Source: a bacterium UBP14_UBA6098
Lineage (GTDB): Bacteria; UBP14; UBA6098
DNA: 64,000 bases
Assembly: GCA_002428525.1 (NCBI GenBank)
Contig: DIWU01000020.1
Location: 1-64,000, forward strand
Direction: 5' to 3'
The position numbers were made by a program, and so were the translations under genes. Positions within the stretch are counted from its first letter, which is position 1; each line of letters starts with the position of its first letter. Under the pieces are notes generated by a model. The model made no database searches. It was not told where the DNA came from and saw only the letters and a program-made list of their open reading frames with translations. Of the stretch, positions 44,235-53,244 are shown piece after piece.

Positions 44235-45248
44235 TCACTTAGTGGAATCGATATCCGTCTCGAGGCTATCGAATGTGACAAGAGGAGGCGCTTCGTCCGT
44301 AATTTCCGGCAAGATATCCATGACATCATCCCAGATCCTGAACGGCTCGAACAGCCAATCGATGGAACGCCCAAAGCGATACCATCTGAAGCTTCCGCGA
44401 GAGGTTCGCGACCAAAGAACACCAATAACCTGCCCGTGAATGTCGTCGATATAGAACGGGAAGAAAACCCCGCGATTATCGACGAGAAAAACCTGTGATT
44501 TTGGAACTACGACCGGGCCGAAGTTTTCGGGGCCGTTATACTTATGATTTTCAGGCATGTTGATCTCTATAGAGTTGACATAGATAGAACCCTCGATCGC
44601 TCGGAGTGTATCGAGCGGAGCGGCCAAGACCATGTGGACGAAATAATTATCCCCGCCGATGTTCTCCGGCACGGGGTCGTGATAAACAATGTCCCCGACC
44701 TTAACCGAATCGGCGCGCGAAGGGCCGATATTCTTGATTCCATAAGCCCCGCGATGCACGATCACAGCGTCGCCGTTCAAAAGGAGGGGCTCCATATGTA
44801 TATCCTCGACTGGAAAACGATATACCTTGAAACCGAATGTCGCGTTTAACAGGTGGAATGGCCCGATAGCGATCAAATACAGAAAGATATATAAGAAGAT
44901 ATTGCGAACCACAGTATCGGCATCGCCGGGGAGTTTTTTGCATCGCAGTGCGAGAATAACCGACAATAAGGAAGGTAAAAGCAGAATCGTAAACATGAGG
45001 ATTGGAGTCCATATCCCCAAGGAAGTCTGAATAATAAAAACGCGGCTGATGAGCATAGCCGCGCCGGACAAGAGGATTATATCGAAAGCGAGTCTATGAT
45101 TCTTCTGAATACATTGAGCTAAGCCCGGAAAAAACAGAGTAAAAAAGCTAATGATAACACGCATCCAAAGCGGGGCAGAGGTTCGCCTCATCCTTGCGGC
45201 GATCTTGGCTGACTTGGAGTCCTCATATGTATAACCCATGAAGTCCAT
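44235..45248 (-). CDS. Signal peptidase I-like protein lacking the Ser/Lys dyad
   Basis: A 337-residue membrane protein with an N-terminal cytoplasmic stretch, about four membrane segments (30-130), then a periplasmic domain laid out like signal peptidase I (S26): HMEPLLLNGDAVIVHRG where active enzymes have SMxPTLxxGD, then VGDIVYHDP, an IYVN strand, and FLVDNRG matching the GDNR box. The catalytic serine position is histidine (151), and the lysine position in the KRVIGLPGD-like block is valine (204). It is therefore probably inactive as a Ser/Lys protease. It starts six bases after rodZ. A scaffold or substrate-binding role for the neighbouring PDZ protein is conceivable but unproven. Confidence 0.75.
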   Translation of the reverse strand: MDFMGYTYEDSKSAKIAARMRRTSAPLWMRVIISFFTLFFPGLAQCIQKNHRLAFDIILLSGAAMLISRVFIIQTSLGIWTPILMFTILLLPSLLSVILALRCKKLPGDADTVVRNIFLYIFLYLIAIGPFHLLNATFGFKVYRFPVEDIHMEPLLLNGDAVIVHRGAYGIKNIGPSRADSVKVGDIVYHDPVPENIGGDNYFVHMVLAAPLDTLRAIEGSIYVNSIEINMPENHKYNGPENFGPVVVPKSQVFLVDNRGVFFPFYIDDIHGQVIGVLWSRTSRGSFRWYRFGRSIDWLFEPFRIWDDVMDILPEITDEAPPLVTFDSLETDIDSTK

Positions 45249-45254
45249 AGAAAC

Positions 45255-46280
45255 CTAATCGCCTGAGGGTGGCCCCTCCTCGGGCGGTGTGTTGACATTC
45301 CTAACGATGCTCGTTCCCGGGCGACGCGTGATGATCTGAGGTTGAGCCGCGCTCGTGTCCGGAGGCTCGAGAGGCGGTCCGCCGATAATATTCGGTCGTG
45401 GCGGCCGAGGAAGGCTAATCTGCTCGGCACCCTCGAGAAGCTGGAGAATATTGCCCCTATTAATATCGAAGTCCATCGGATAGGTTCGCTCGGGCCACTC
45501 GGCTAAATCGAAGCCGTTGACAGTGAGGTGCATGACATTAGGCGCGCCCATAGTTAAAAAGAAAGCGTTTTTGGCGACGAAACGAAGTGTATCGCGGGAA
45601 TCGATATCGCCCTTGTATGACCGATGATAATCGCTCTCGACGAGAACCCAAGTCTTCTGACGGGCAACAATAGCCAGTGTCAATGAATCCGCGCGACCGA
45701 GCGCCCATGCGGGGTTGATGTCTCCGAGCTTGAGGCGTATTTCTTGAGTCAAATCCTCGAGTGTGATCGACGAGACCAGTTTTTTATCGTTAGAGCCGGC
45801 GGAATCGGATGAAAGCACATCGTTTACGCTTGTGACCGGCATCGAGTTTCGCGCCCTATCCTTGAAGATAATGATCGCAATAACCGCGACAACGACTATC
45901 GCGATAACGCCGATAATTATCGTCGATCTCGAAAGCTGTATTCTTTTTGGAAGAAAAGCCTTACGGGTTGATTGTCTTTTTGGGATAGGGGATTCGAAGG
46001 GGGGAGGCTCTTTTGTGAAGCCGGAAAAGATCCGACGCGCCTTCGGTTTGGGCCGCTCCGATTCATAACGGGAAAGCAGTTCCTCGATATCCGCGCCGAG
46101 GATATCGCCGTAACTTTTAATGAAGCCGCGAACATAGATATCCGGTGGGAGTGCGTGATAATCGCCGTCTTCGAGGGCAACTATATATAGCAAACTGATT
46201 CTTGTAAGCCTTGATATCTCCTCGCGACTGATACCGCGGGCCTCTCTCATCTGTTGAAGGTATTGGCCAAGTTCTCTCAT
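45255..46280 (-). CDS. RodZ-like cell-shape protein
   Basis: A 341-residue protein with an N-terminal helix-turn-helix of the RodZ type (LGQYLQQMREARGISREEIS, then ALPPDIYVRGFIKSYG), a basic stretch, one membrane segment (119-139) and a periplasmic domain with VESDYHRSYKGDI and NPAWALG-type strands (DUF4115-like). RodZ links the MreB cytoskeleton to the cell-wall machinery. A proline-rich disordered tail ends the protein. It sits between maf and the signal-peptidase-like gene in the minus-strand cluster. Confidence 0.85.
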   Translation of the reverse strand: MRELGQYLQQMREARGISREEISRLTRISLLYIVALEDGDYHALPPDIYVRGFIKSYGDILGADIEELLSRYESERPKPKARRIFSGFTKEPPPFESPIPKRQSTRKAFLPKRIQLSRSTIIIGVIAIVVVAVIAIIIFKDRARNSMPVTSVNDVLSSDSAGSNDKKLVSSITLEDLTQEIRLKLGDINPAWALGRADSLTLAIVARQKTWVLVESDYHRSYKGDIDSRDTLRFVAKNAFFLTMGAPNVMHLTVNGFDLAEWPERTYPMDFDINRGNILQLLEGAEQISLPRPPRPNIIGGPPLEPPDTSAAQPQIITRRPGTSIVRNVNTPPEEGPPSGD

Positions 46281-46338
46281 AATTGCTTTTCTATAAAAAA
46301 CTTATATGAATATCTTAAAGTAATACTTGAGCTGATAA

Positions 46339-46932
46339 TCATCGAGATATAATCTCTAACCTTAGAATATTAAACTTGGACAGTAGAACTGTCAAGCGGA
46401 AAAGCGGAAGGCCGACAACATTGAAGTAATCCCCCCGAACCTCGCGAACCAGAAGTGCGCCCTTTTCTTGGATTCCATAAGCACCGGCCTTGTCCATCGG
46501 CTCGTCGGTGTCGATATAGGCCGTGATTTCCTCCGAGGTCATCGCACCGAAGAGGACTTCGGTCGCCTCGAAATCGGTTCCGAGGCGGTCGGAACCGCTG
46601 TCCCAAATCGCCAAGCCTGTAAATACCGTATGGCTTCGTCCTTGAAGCATGGTCAGGTATTCGAAAGCGCTTTCGCGTGAGCGGGGCTTTTCTAAGAGGC
46701 GGTTTTCGCAAACGACGATAGTATCGCAACCGAGGACGAGGCCGGGCTCCGGCGGTAATGCGCTTTTGGCCTTTTGCGCGGCGAGTTCGATTGCGAAAAG
46801 CTCCGGCCGATTTGAATCGAAGCGCGGCTTTATGGCTATTTTTCTTCGGGGGACCTTCTCGAAGGGGATTCCGACGCGAGCGAGTAGCTCACTGCGCCTC
46901 GGGGATTCGGAGGCTAAAAAGATCGGCTTCAT
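46339..46932 (-). CDS. maf: Maf-family nucleoside triphosphate pyrophosphatase
   Basis: A 197-residue protein with the Maf opening LASESPRRSELL, the LGCDTIVV motif with its conserved aspartate, LQGRSHTVFTG, and the C-terminal DKAGAYGIQ. Maf proteins hydrolyse non-canonical or modified nucleotides (dTTP, UTP, or m7GTP) and have been tied to septum control. Its start overlaps the stop of dtd by four bases. Confidence 0.93.
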   Translation of the reverse strand: MKPIFLASESPRRSELLARVGIPFEKVPRRKIAIKPRFDSNRPELFAIELAAQKAKSALPPEPGLVLGCDTIVVCENRLLEKPRSRESAFEYLTMLQGRSHTVFTGLAIWDSGSDRLGTDFEATEVLFGAMTSEEITAYIDTDEPMDKAGAYGIQEKGALLVREVRGDYFNVVGLPLFRLTVLLSKFNILRLEIISR

Positions 46933-47417
46933 CGGCCACCTATCGGCGCGAGATCGCGATCGTTAAGTCGCCTTGTTTCGCGCGAGTTTAAAATTACTGT
47001 CACAGGCCCGTCGTTGATAAGCTCCACGGCCATCGTGGCGCCGAAAAGGCCTCTTGCGGTTCGAATGCCGTGCTTCTCGACCTCGTCGCAGAAGGCATTG
47101 TAGAGCTTCTCCGCCTCGTCGGGTTTCATGGCATTAGAAAAGCTGGGCCTCCGGCCTTTACGGGTGTTGGCGCAGAGCGTGAACTGGCTGACACAAAGGG
47201 CCTCGCCGCCGGTTTCGAGAAGCGACAGGTTCATAACGCCGCAATCGTCGTCGAAGATGCGGAGATTCACCGCCTTTTCCGCCAAAAAATTGGCATCGTC
47301 TTTAGTGTCGTTCGTGAAAACACCGAGAAGAATGAGCAAACCTCGCCCGATTCGCGAGATTTCGCGAGCATCCACCGAAACAGAGGCTTGAGCTACCCGT
47401 TGAATCAGAGCGATCAT
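46929..47417 (-). CDS. dtd: D-aminoacyl-tRNA deacylase
   Basis: A protein of about 162 residues that removes D-amino acids from mis-charged tRNA. The family opening MIALIQRVAQASV fixes the start at the ATG overlapping the ubiA stop (ATGA). The active-site motif ALCVSQFTL and the GIRTARGLFGATMAVEL with NDGPVTV (the Gly-cisPro-like region) are present. It is in a run with ubiA and maf linked by four-base overlaps. Confidence 0.95.
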   Translation of the reverse strand: MIALIQRVAQASVSVDAREISRIGRGLLILLGVFTNDTKDDANFLAEKAVNLRIFDDDCGVMNLSLLETGGEALCVSQFTLCANTRKGRRPSFSNAMKPDEAEKLYNAFCDEVEKHGIRTARGLFGATMAVELINDGPVTVILNSRETRRLNDRDLAPIGGR

Positions 47418-48283
47418 GCCGTGATACCCCCCAAATACAGGGCGAACAGGCCGCCCGCCATGATCCACTTGAGGTCGGAGGCGATCTTTGTCGCCCGTCT
47501 CGAGGTGATGCTTTGTGGGAGCATCCAAGCGAAAAGGATTATCGGTAGGTCAGCGAAGAGGAGAACAGAACCCAAGAACCAAAGGGAAAAGACGCCGGTG
47601 AAGTAGGCAAGCAACGTTATGGGCACGATCGCGAGCAGAAATATCGAGGCGAATATCGCCGATCGTTTCGGGCCGATCACAACCGGCAAGGTTCTTATTT
47701 GCATAGCCTCCTCGGTCTCGAGGTCGGCGATGTCTTTGACGATTTCCCGCGAGGAGTGAAACAGGAAGGCGAATGCCGCGGCGAAGATATGTTTCGCATC
47801 GATTGCGGCGAACGATCCGGCAAATATGAAAACTGCGCCACCGAGCAATCCTATGGACAGATTACCCGCGAGTGGCGTCCTCTTCAAAAGCATGTTATAC
47901 AATAAGAGTGTTGCCGCACAGGCTATCGCAATCGTCCCGGGAACGGCGAAGCCGAGGAGTATTGCGCAGATCGAAAGCGAGATACCGAGCGAGAAAAGGA
48001 CAATACCGATCTTCAGCGCGGTTCGTCTCGGGATCGAGCCGGAGGGTATCGGCCGCGAGGGGTGGGCTTTTCTGTCGATCTCCGAATCGAGGGCGTCGTT
48101 GAGGGCGTTTCCGCCGGAGAAGATAAAGGCCGTTATCGCGATGGCAAGCGGCCAATATCGCTCGAGGTCTCCATTGAACACGAGGCCGATATAGACGCAA
48201 ATCATCGCAAAGAGGGTGTTCAACGGCCTTAAAAGGCCGAAGGCACCGGAGAGTTTCGATCGTTTTCTATTGGGCTTTGCCAT
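47414..48283 (-). CDS. UbiA-family prenyltransferase, DGGGP synthase-like
   Basis: A polytopic membrane protein of about 289 residues. It has the first aspartate motif NALNDALDSEIDRKAH followed by PSRPIPSG, and a second, DIADLETEE. This NDxxDxEID-and-PSRPIPSG form is what archaeal digeranylgeranylglyceryl phosphate synthases and their bacterial relatives show; those enzymes add the second prenyl chain in ether-lipid synthesis. Other UbiA functions (quinone or chlorophyll prenylation) are not excluded. The ATG is six bases after a strong promoter, so an earlier GTG is discounted. Confidence 0.8.
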   Translation of the reverse strand: MAKPNRKRSKLSGAFGLLRPLNTLFAMICVYIGLVFNGDLERYWPLAIAITAFIFSGGNALNDALDSEIDRKAHPSRPIPSGSIPRRTALKIGIVLFSLGISLSICAILLGFAVPGTIAIACAATLLLYNMLLKRTPLAGNLSIGLLGGAVFIFAGSFAAIDAKHIFAAAFAFLFHSSREIVKDIADLETEEAMQIRTLPVVIGPKRSAIFASIFLLAIVPITLLAYFTGVFSLWFLGSVLLFADLPIILFAWMLPQSITSRRATKIASDLKWIMAGGLFALYLGGITA

Positions 48284-48289
48284 CGCAAT

Positions 48290-48318
48290 AAAATACACTC
48301 TTAGCGAGCCGATGTCAA
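48290..48318 (-). promoter_or_regulatory. Promoter of the ubiA-dtd-maf genes, placed for leaderless transcription
   Basis: On the minus strand: TTGACA (48318-48313), 17-bp spacer, TATTTT (48295-48290), then six bases to the ATG at 48283. No ribosome-binding site is seen. A match this good placed at this distance predicts that the mRNA begins at the start codon. Confidence 0.65.
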
Positions 48319-48335
48319 CACGAGACTGGCGAGTT

Positions 48336-48986
48336 TTATCTCAACTCTCGAACCATCTTGTCCACAAGCGGCGACTTATAGGCGATATAGCAGGCGATTA
48401 TCGCGACCGCCACACCGGAGGGGAGATCGAGAAACCAGTGCTGTTTAACGAACATAGTCGAGAGCGAGATAGCGAAGGCGATGAGCAGACCGATTGCGCC
48501 GAGGGCCTTCTTATATCGAAAAGTGATCAAGGCCGCGGTCCAGCTGTAGGTGACATGTTGGCTCGGGAAGCAATTGTAGGGGTTGTCTTTGCAGTAGATC
48601 TTCAGAAGCAAGCGCGAGGCGAAATCCGTTTCGGTGATCTCTGGGCGAATCATCTGTGTTCGCCAAAGAAGAAAGAAAGCCGAGGTGACGAGGCCGCTAA
48701 TCACGAAGGCTGTGGCGCCGCGGACAAGCTCCTCTCTGGATTTCACGATCAGAATCGGGAAGGCGATTATCGGATAATAAAGGTAATAAAGCCATACCCA
48801 GCGCGGGTCGAAGGGGACAAGCTCATCGATGGGAGTGAGCAATATCGTCCCCGGTTTTCCGGCGTGATATTGGTTGATCAGGAAATATAGAGTGGCCGAG
48901 ATTGTGTATATCCCGGCCATTATGATGAGTTTCCAACCCCAAAGGGGGAGATCGACCTGTTTGTTCTTATCGATTGAAGAACACAT
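48336..48986 (-). CDS. PAP2-superfamily membrane phosphatase
   Basis: A 216-residue protein with about six membrane segments and the PAP2 catalytic motifs CFPSQHVTYSW and KQHWFLDLPSG. Members remove phosphate from lipid phosphates or undecaprenyl pyrophosphate, or transfer phosphoinositol. The gene lies between the M16 peptidase and the prenyltransferase, so a role with prenyl or phospholipid phosphates is possible. The exact substrate is unknown. Confidence 0.82.
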   Translation of the reverse strand: MCSSIDKNKQVDLPLWGWKLIIMAGIYTISATLYFLINQYHAGKPGTILLTPIDELVPFDPRWVWLYYLYYPIIAFPILIVKSREELVRGATAFVISGLVTSAFFLLWRTQMIRPEITETDFASRLLLKIYCKDNPYNCFPSQHVTYSWTAALITFRYKKALGAIGLLIAFAISLSTMFVKQHWFLDLPSGVAVAIIACYIAYKSPLVDKMVRELR

Positions 48987-49013
48987 TTTTAACTTTTTTT
49001 GGTGGCTCGGCGC

Positions 49014-51683
49014 TTACTTCGCTTGCTCCGGCCAGCCCTCCGGCGCGAGGAGGACGGTTACCGGGTTGTTCAAGAACTTATTCGCGAAGGCGACTATCTC
49101 CTCTTTCGTCACCTTGTCGATATTCTCTAAGTATTGATAGTCATATTCGAAGCCGAGACCGTAAAGCTCGTCGAGAGCGGCGGAGAAGACATGGTTCTCC
49201 TGTTCCTGCCGTCCGCGATAGAAGCCCTCGCGGATCGCCGCGCGGGCGCGTTCGAGCTCGGGGGCGTCGAAATCGCCGGATTTCACGCGCTCAATCTCGT
49301 GGAGTATTACGGCCTTGACCGAATCGTAGTTATCGGGGCTTGTTTGAGTCATGACATAGAATGTCCCACCCTCGGGGCCGAGGAAATTGCTCCCGAAAAC
49401 CAAATAAACAAGGTCGCGGACCCCGCGAAGCTCTTCGTGGAGACGCCCCTTCATGCCGGACAGAAAGCCCTGCATAACGGCGAGGGCGTAGCGTTCCTCC
49501 TCGTAGATACTCGGCGCGGGATAGCCGATTATGAGCGTCACCTGTCCGCGAGTGGTCTCTTTGATATGGGTTTCCGGCGCGGTTCTGGCGGCGATCGGGG
49601 CAGGTTTTTGGAATTTGACCTCGCTCGAGGGCCGCTTTCCGAAGTATTTCTCGACGATCTCGAAGATCTGCTCTGTGGGCATCGGCCCGGAGACGCCAAT
49701 CACGCAATTGGAGGGCTGAATATAAGCCCTGTGAAAATCGATTATATCCTGTCGGGTAATCGATTCGAGGGTCTCGAAGGTTCCCGAGGGGTTGTTCGAG
49801 TAGGGATGGTCTTGGAAAAAGACCTTGCGGAAATAGTAAAAGGCGTCGCTCGACCAATCGTCGGCCTCGGCTTGGAGGTTTCTAAACTTACGCTCTTTTA
49901 GGCGCGGCAGGGATTCCTTGGGGAAGGTCGGTTCGAAGGCGATCTTCGCGAGCAGTTCCATTCCGGCCTGAAGGTCCATCGGCAGAAAGGTGCCTTCGAG
50001 CGATATCGAGTTGTTTCCCCCGCCGGTTTCGACATCGTAGCCGTTCCATTCGATATACTCGCTGAGTTTTTCGCGTGTCGGGAAGCCCTTGACCCCTTCG
50101 AGGAAATAGTCCGCGAGCAGATTCGTGATTCCAATCTTGTCGGCGGTTTCATAACGAAGGCCGGCGTTGAAGAATATCTTGATGTCGAAATGGGGGACAC
50201 TGTTGTTCTCCGCGGCAACTACAGTGAGGCCGTTTTTCAGGACTCGCTTCTCGAAGTCGATCTTCCCGACGCCCTTCACCGCGAATTCTTGCTCGACGCC
50301 CTCCGATTTTGGTTTAACGACAACGACATTCATCGTCCACGGGACGAGAAACTCCTCTGCGGCGAGCCTGATATCGTCGAGTTGGATATCCATATAGCGC
50401 GGAACGAGGAAATCGAGCGCGGTCGGGCGGTTGTAGGTCATTTGGTTGAACATCATGGAGCTTGTCTGGTCATCGACGGTTTCGTTCTCGAACATCAGAC
50501 TTTTCACGAGCAGTTTCTTTTGGCGTTCGAGTTCGCCCTTCTCGATGCCCTTAGATCTAACCTTTTGAACCTCTTCGTCAATGATATTAAGGATTCTGTC
50601 GCGGTTCGGATACTCGAAATTATCGACAATGATCATAAAAAGCGGTGGTTGTGAGGAGGGGTTGTAGTGAACGGCGTTGATCGATGTGCAGAGCTTTTCC
50701 TCGATGATCAAGCGCTTATAGAGCCTGCTTGTTCCGCCGCCGGCGAGGACATCGGTTAAAAGGTCGAGGGCGTAGGCCTCGTCGGTGCCTCTTTCCGCGC
50801 CGCGCCAAGCTATGCGCATATTGGAGGTTTGAACCGAAGCCTCGGCCTCGGCGTAACGGGCGGACATCTGAGGCGGCTCTTCCGGAATCACCGGTAGTGT
50901 ATGAACTTTGCGTTCCCATCCGCCGAACGCGCTGTCAACATAAGCGCGAGCCTCCTCGAAACTAATATCCCCGGCGATTGCGAGGACGGAGTTATCTGGA
51001 GAGTAATTTGAGTTGTAATATTCGATCAGGTCTTCGCGCGAGATATCGAGGAAATTCTCGATGTATCCGATGATCGGGTATCTGACGGGGTGGATTTGAA
51101 AGGCGGTTCGATAGAGAAGGTCGGACATCACGCGCGGAGGCTCTTCGAGGCCTTTGTAAATCTCCTGCGTAATCACGCCCTTTTCGCGGGCAAGCTCTTT
51201 CTCGTCGAAGGCGCACTCCGAGACCCAGTCGGCGAGGGTTTGTAGCTGTCCGGGGAATTCTCTGCTGGGGCCGGTTATATAATAACAGGTAATCGCGTAA
51301 CTTGTGTAGGCGTTCGAGGTCGCGCCGATACCGGCTAAGTAGTCATTGCATTCGGTTTCGGTCCTTTGTGAGGTTGTTCCGCCGGCGACCACATGTTCGA
51401 GGTTGTGGCTAATCCCGGCCCCGAGGAATTTGCCCTCATACTGGCTTCCGGTCTTCACGCCGACGCGGAGGCTGACCACCGGCGTAAGGTGATTTTCCCA
51501 AAACAGGACGACAAGGCCGTTGTCGAGGGTCCACATACGAACCGGCGGGTATTTGATCATATCGCTTGCAGAGCGGGTTCGGAAGATTTCCGGTTCCTGT
51601 GAAAAGGTGAAAACCTTGCCGGCCCCGAAAAGCGGAAAGGCAAGGATAGCTATCGTGATTGCGAGTGCGAAAAGTCTTTTCAT
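49014..51683 (-). CDS. Secreted M16-family zinc peptidase, two-domain
   Basis: An 889-residue exported protein with a signal peptide (LALAITIAILAFPLFGAG). The first half has the inverted zinc motif H93-NL-E96-H97 and downstream ELAREKGVITQEI. The second half repeats the M16 fold without the motif (KNGLTVVAAENN ... INLLADYFLEGVK). This active/inactive pairing is typical of pitrilysin-type peptidases, which trap peptides in a closing chamber. A good promoter precedes it, with AAGGAGA before the ATG. Confidence 0.9.
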   Translation of the reverse strand: MKRLFALAITIAILAFPLFGAGKVFTFSQEPEIFRTRSASDMIKYPPVRMWTLDNGLVVLFWENHLTPVVSLRVGVKTGSQYEGKFLGAGISHNLEHVVAGGTTSQRTETECNDYLAGIGATSNAYTSYAITCYYITGPSREFPGQLQTLADWVSECAFDEKELAREKGVITQEIYKGLEEPPRVMSDLLYRTAFQIHPVRYPIIGYIENFLDISREDLIEYYNSNYSPDNSVLAIAGDISFEEARAYVDSAFGGWERKVHTLPVIPEEPPQMSARYAEAEASVQTSNMRIAWRGAERGTDEAYALDLLTDVLAGGGTSRLYKRLIIEEKLCTSINAVHYNPSSQPPLFMIIVDNFEYPNRDRILNIIDEEVQKVRSKGIEKGELERQKKLLVKSLMFENETVDDQTSSMMFNQMTYNRPTALDFLVPRYMDIQLDDIRLAAEEFLVPWTMNVVVVKPKSEGVEQEFAVKGVGKIDFEKRVLKNGLTVVAAENNSVPHFDIKIFFNAGLRYETADKIGITNLLADYFLEGVKGFPTREKLSEYIEWNGYDVETGGGNNSISLEGTFLPMDLQAGMELLAKIAFEPTFPKESLPRLKERKFRNLQAEADDWSSDAFYYFRKVFFQDHPYSNNPSGTFETLESITRQDIIDFHRAYIQPSNCVIGVSGPMPTEQIFEIVEKYFGKRPSSEVKFQKPAPIAARTAPETHIKETTRGQVTLIIGYPAPSIYEEERYALAVMQGFLSGMKGRLHEELRGVRDLVYLVFGSNFLGPEGGTFYVMTQTSPDNYDSVKAVILHEIERVKSGDFDAPELERARAAIREGFYRGRQEQENHVFSAALDELYGLGFEYDYQYLENIDKVTKEEIVAFANKFLNNPVTVLLAPEGWPEQAK

Positions 51684-51716
51684 CGATTCTCCTTATCGTT
51701 GTTGAATAATCTGCTT

Positions 51717-51744
51717 ATTATAATAAAGCGAAAACATATTTCAA
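51717..51744 (-). promoter_or_regulatory. Sigma70-type promoter of the M16 peptidase gene
   Basis: On the minus strand: TTGAAA (51744-51739), 16-bp spacer, TATAAT (51722-51717). Expected start near 51710, with AAGGAGA between it and the ATG. Confidence 0.7.
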
Positions 51745-51777
51745 GATATGTAAACAAAATGTAATTTCAATAGAAAA

Positions 51778-51793
51778 ATGACCATGCGGTCAT
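51778..51793. promoter_or_regulatory. Dyad between the divergent M16 and glyQS promoters
   Basis: ATGACC, four-base spacer ATGC, then GGTCAT. It lies 34 bases from the M16 -35 box and 30 bases from the glyQS -35 box. It could be an operator for either gene or a weak terminator; nothing further can be seen. Confidence 0.35.
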
Positions 51794-51822
51794 ATTTTTA
51801 AAATATGTCGAAAATATTTGAT

Positions 51823-51850
51823 TTGATTTTAGCGGAGTTGAGCATATATT
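51823..51850 (+). promoter_or_regulatory. Probable promoter of glyQS
   Basis: TTGATT (51823-51828), 16-bp spacer, TATATT (51845-51850). Expected start near 51857, before a TGGAGT ribosome-binding site. No T-box leader is seen. Confidence 0.5.
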
Positions 51851-51882
51851 GAAAAATTAACCGATATTCAAATGGAGTATGT

Positions 51883-53232
51883 ATGGCCAAGAATGATAAC
51901 AAGATAATGAACGAGATAGTCGCGCTGTGCAAGCGGCGCGGGTTCATTTTTCAATCCAGCGAGGTTTACGGCGGCGTGGCCAGCACCTACGACTACGGCC
52001 CGCTCGGTGTCGAGCTGAAGCGCAATCTGAAGGATATATGGTGGCGCTCCATGGTTCAGCTTCGCTCGGATATCGAGGGCCTCGACGCCGCGATCATTAT
52101 GCACCCCAAGGTTTGGCAGGCCAGCGGCCATATAGACGAATTTGTCGATCCGCTTATCGAATGCCGCGAATGTCATCGCCGCTTCAAGGCAGACGATTTG
52201 ACCTCGAAAGAACAGTGCCCTGTTTGCGGGGCGAAGAATAGCTTCACCGAGCCGAAGCTGTTCCATCTCATGTTCCAAACCTATATGGGGCCGGTGCTTT
52301 CCGAGGAGAATATCGCATACCTTCGCCCCGAGACGGCGCAGGGCATCTATGTCAACTTCGAGAATGTCCGCACTCCGGCGCGGCAGAAGGTGCCGTTCGG
52401 CATCGCGCAGATCGGGAAGGCGTTTAGAAATGAGATCACACCCGGCAATTTCACCTTCCGCACGCGCGAGTTCGAGCAGATGGAGATGCAGTATTTCGTC
52501 CATCCGAGCGAGGCGGATAAATGGTTTGCTTATTGGAAAGAGCAGAGGCAAAACTGGTATCGCGAGCTTGGGTTCTCGATGGAGAACCTCCATTTCCACG
52601 ATCACGAGAAGCTCGCGCATTACGCCCGTTCCGCGGTGGATATCGAATACGACTTCCCCTTCGGCAGGAGCGAGCTCGAGGGGATCCATAATCGCGGCGA
52701 TTTCGACCTTACACGCCATCAGGAATTCTCCGGTAAAAGCTTCGAGTATTTCGATCAGGAGAAAAACGAGCGGTTTATTCCTTATATTATTGAAACCTCC
52801 GGCGGGATTGACCGTTGCCTGCTCGCGCTCTTAGTCGATGGCTATCAGGAGGAGATCGACAAGGACGACCCCAAGCAAACGAGGGTTGTCTTGAAACTTC
52901 ATCCTCGGTTGGCGCCGATCAAGGTCGGTATCTTCCCGCTGGTCAATCGGGATGGCATGCCCGAGATTGCGAGGGAGATCGAGACCGAGCTTCGGAGGAA
53001 TTTCATGGTCTTCTACGACGACGGCGGATCGATAGGTAGGCGCTATCGCCGTCAGGACGAGGCTGGAACGCCTTTCTGCGTGACGATAGACGGCCAAACC
53101 ATCGAGGATGGAACGGTGACAATCCGCGAACGGGATACTATGGTGCAGGTTCGCATCGGGATCGACGAGATCGCACAGACTGTTGCGCGCTACACCGAAG
53201 ATTGGCGAAGGGACAAAGGGCTCGATATTTAG
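51883..53232 (+). CDS. glyQS: Glycyl-tRNA synthetase, dimeric type
   Basis: Charges tRNA-Gly with glycine. The 449-residue single-chain form resembles archaeal, eukaryotic and many bacterial enzymes, rather than the two-subunit GlyQ/GlyS. Class II motifs are visible: the opening RRGFIFQSSEVYGG, YDYGPLGVELKRN, AYLRPETAQGIYVNF, FRNEITP and ETSGGIDRCLLALL, then an anticodon-binding domain. A CxxC pair (CRECH, CPVCG near residues 100-120) suggests a zinc site. It leads a run through the potassium-transport genes. Confidence 0.95.
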   Translation: MAKNDNKIMNEIVALCKRRGFIFQSSEVYGGVASTYDYGPLGVELKRNLKDIWWRSMVQLRSDIEGLDAAIIMHPKVWQASGHIDEFVDPLIECRECHRRFKADDLTSKEQCPVCGAKNSFTEPKLFHLMFQTYMGPVLSEENIAYLRPETAQGIYVNFENVRTPARQKVPFGIAQIGKAFRNEITPGNFTFRTREFEQMEMQYFVHPSEADKWFAYWKEQRQNWYRELGFSMENLHFHDHEKLAHYARSAVDIEYDFPFGRSELEGIHNRGDFDLTRHQEFSGKSFEYFDQEKNERFIPYIIETSGGIDRCLLALLVDGYQEEIDKDDPKQTRVVLKLHPRLAPIKVGIFPLVNRDGMPEIAREIETELRRNFMVFYDDGGSIGRRYRRQDEAGTPFCVTIDGQTIEDGTVTIRERDTMVQVRIGIDEIAQTVARYTEDWRRDKGLDI

Positions 53233-53244
53233 GGGGAGGGCTTT

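Noticed and set aside
44235..45248. Functional signal peptidase I (lepB)
   Set aside because: The serine and lysine positions are His151 and Val204 in the aligned boxes, so the usual activity is not supported.
51684..51882. T-box or riboswitch leader for glyQS
   Set aside because: The predicted leader is only about 26 bases and lacks T-box features; only a short dyad is seen further upstream.
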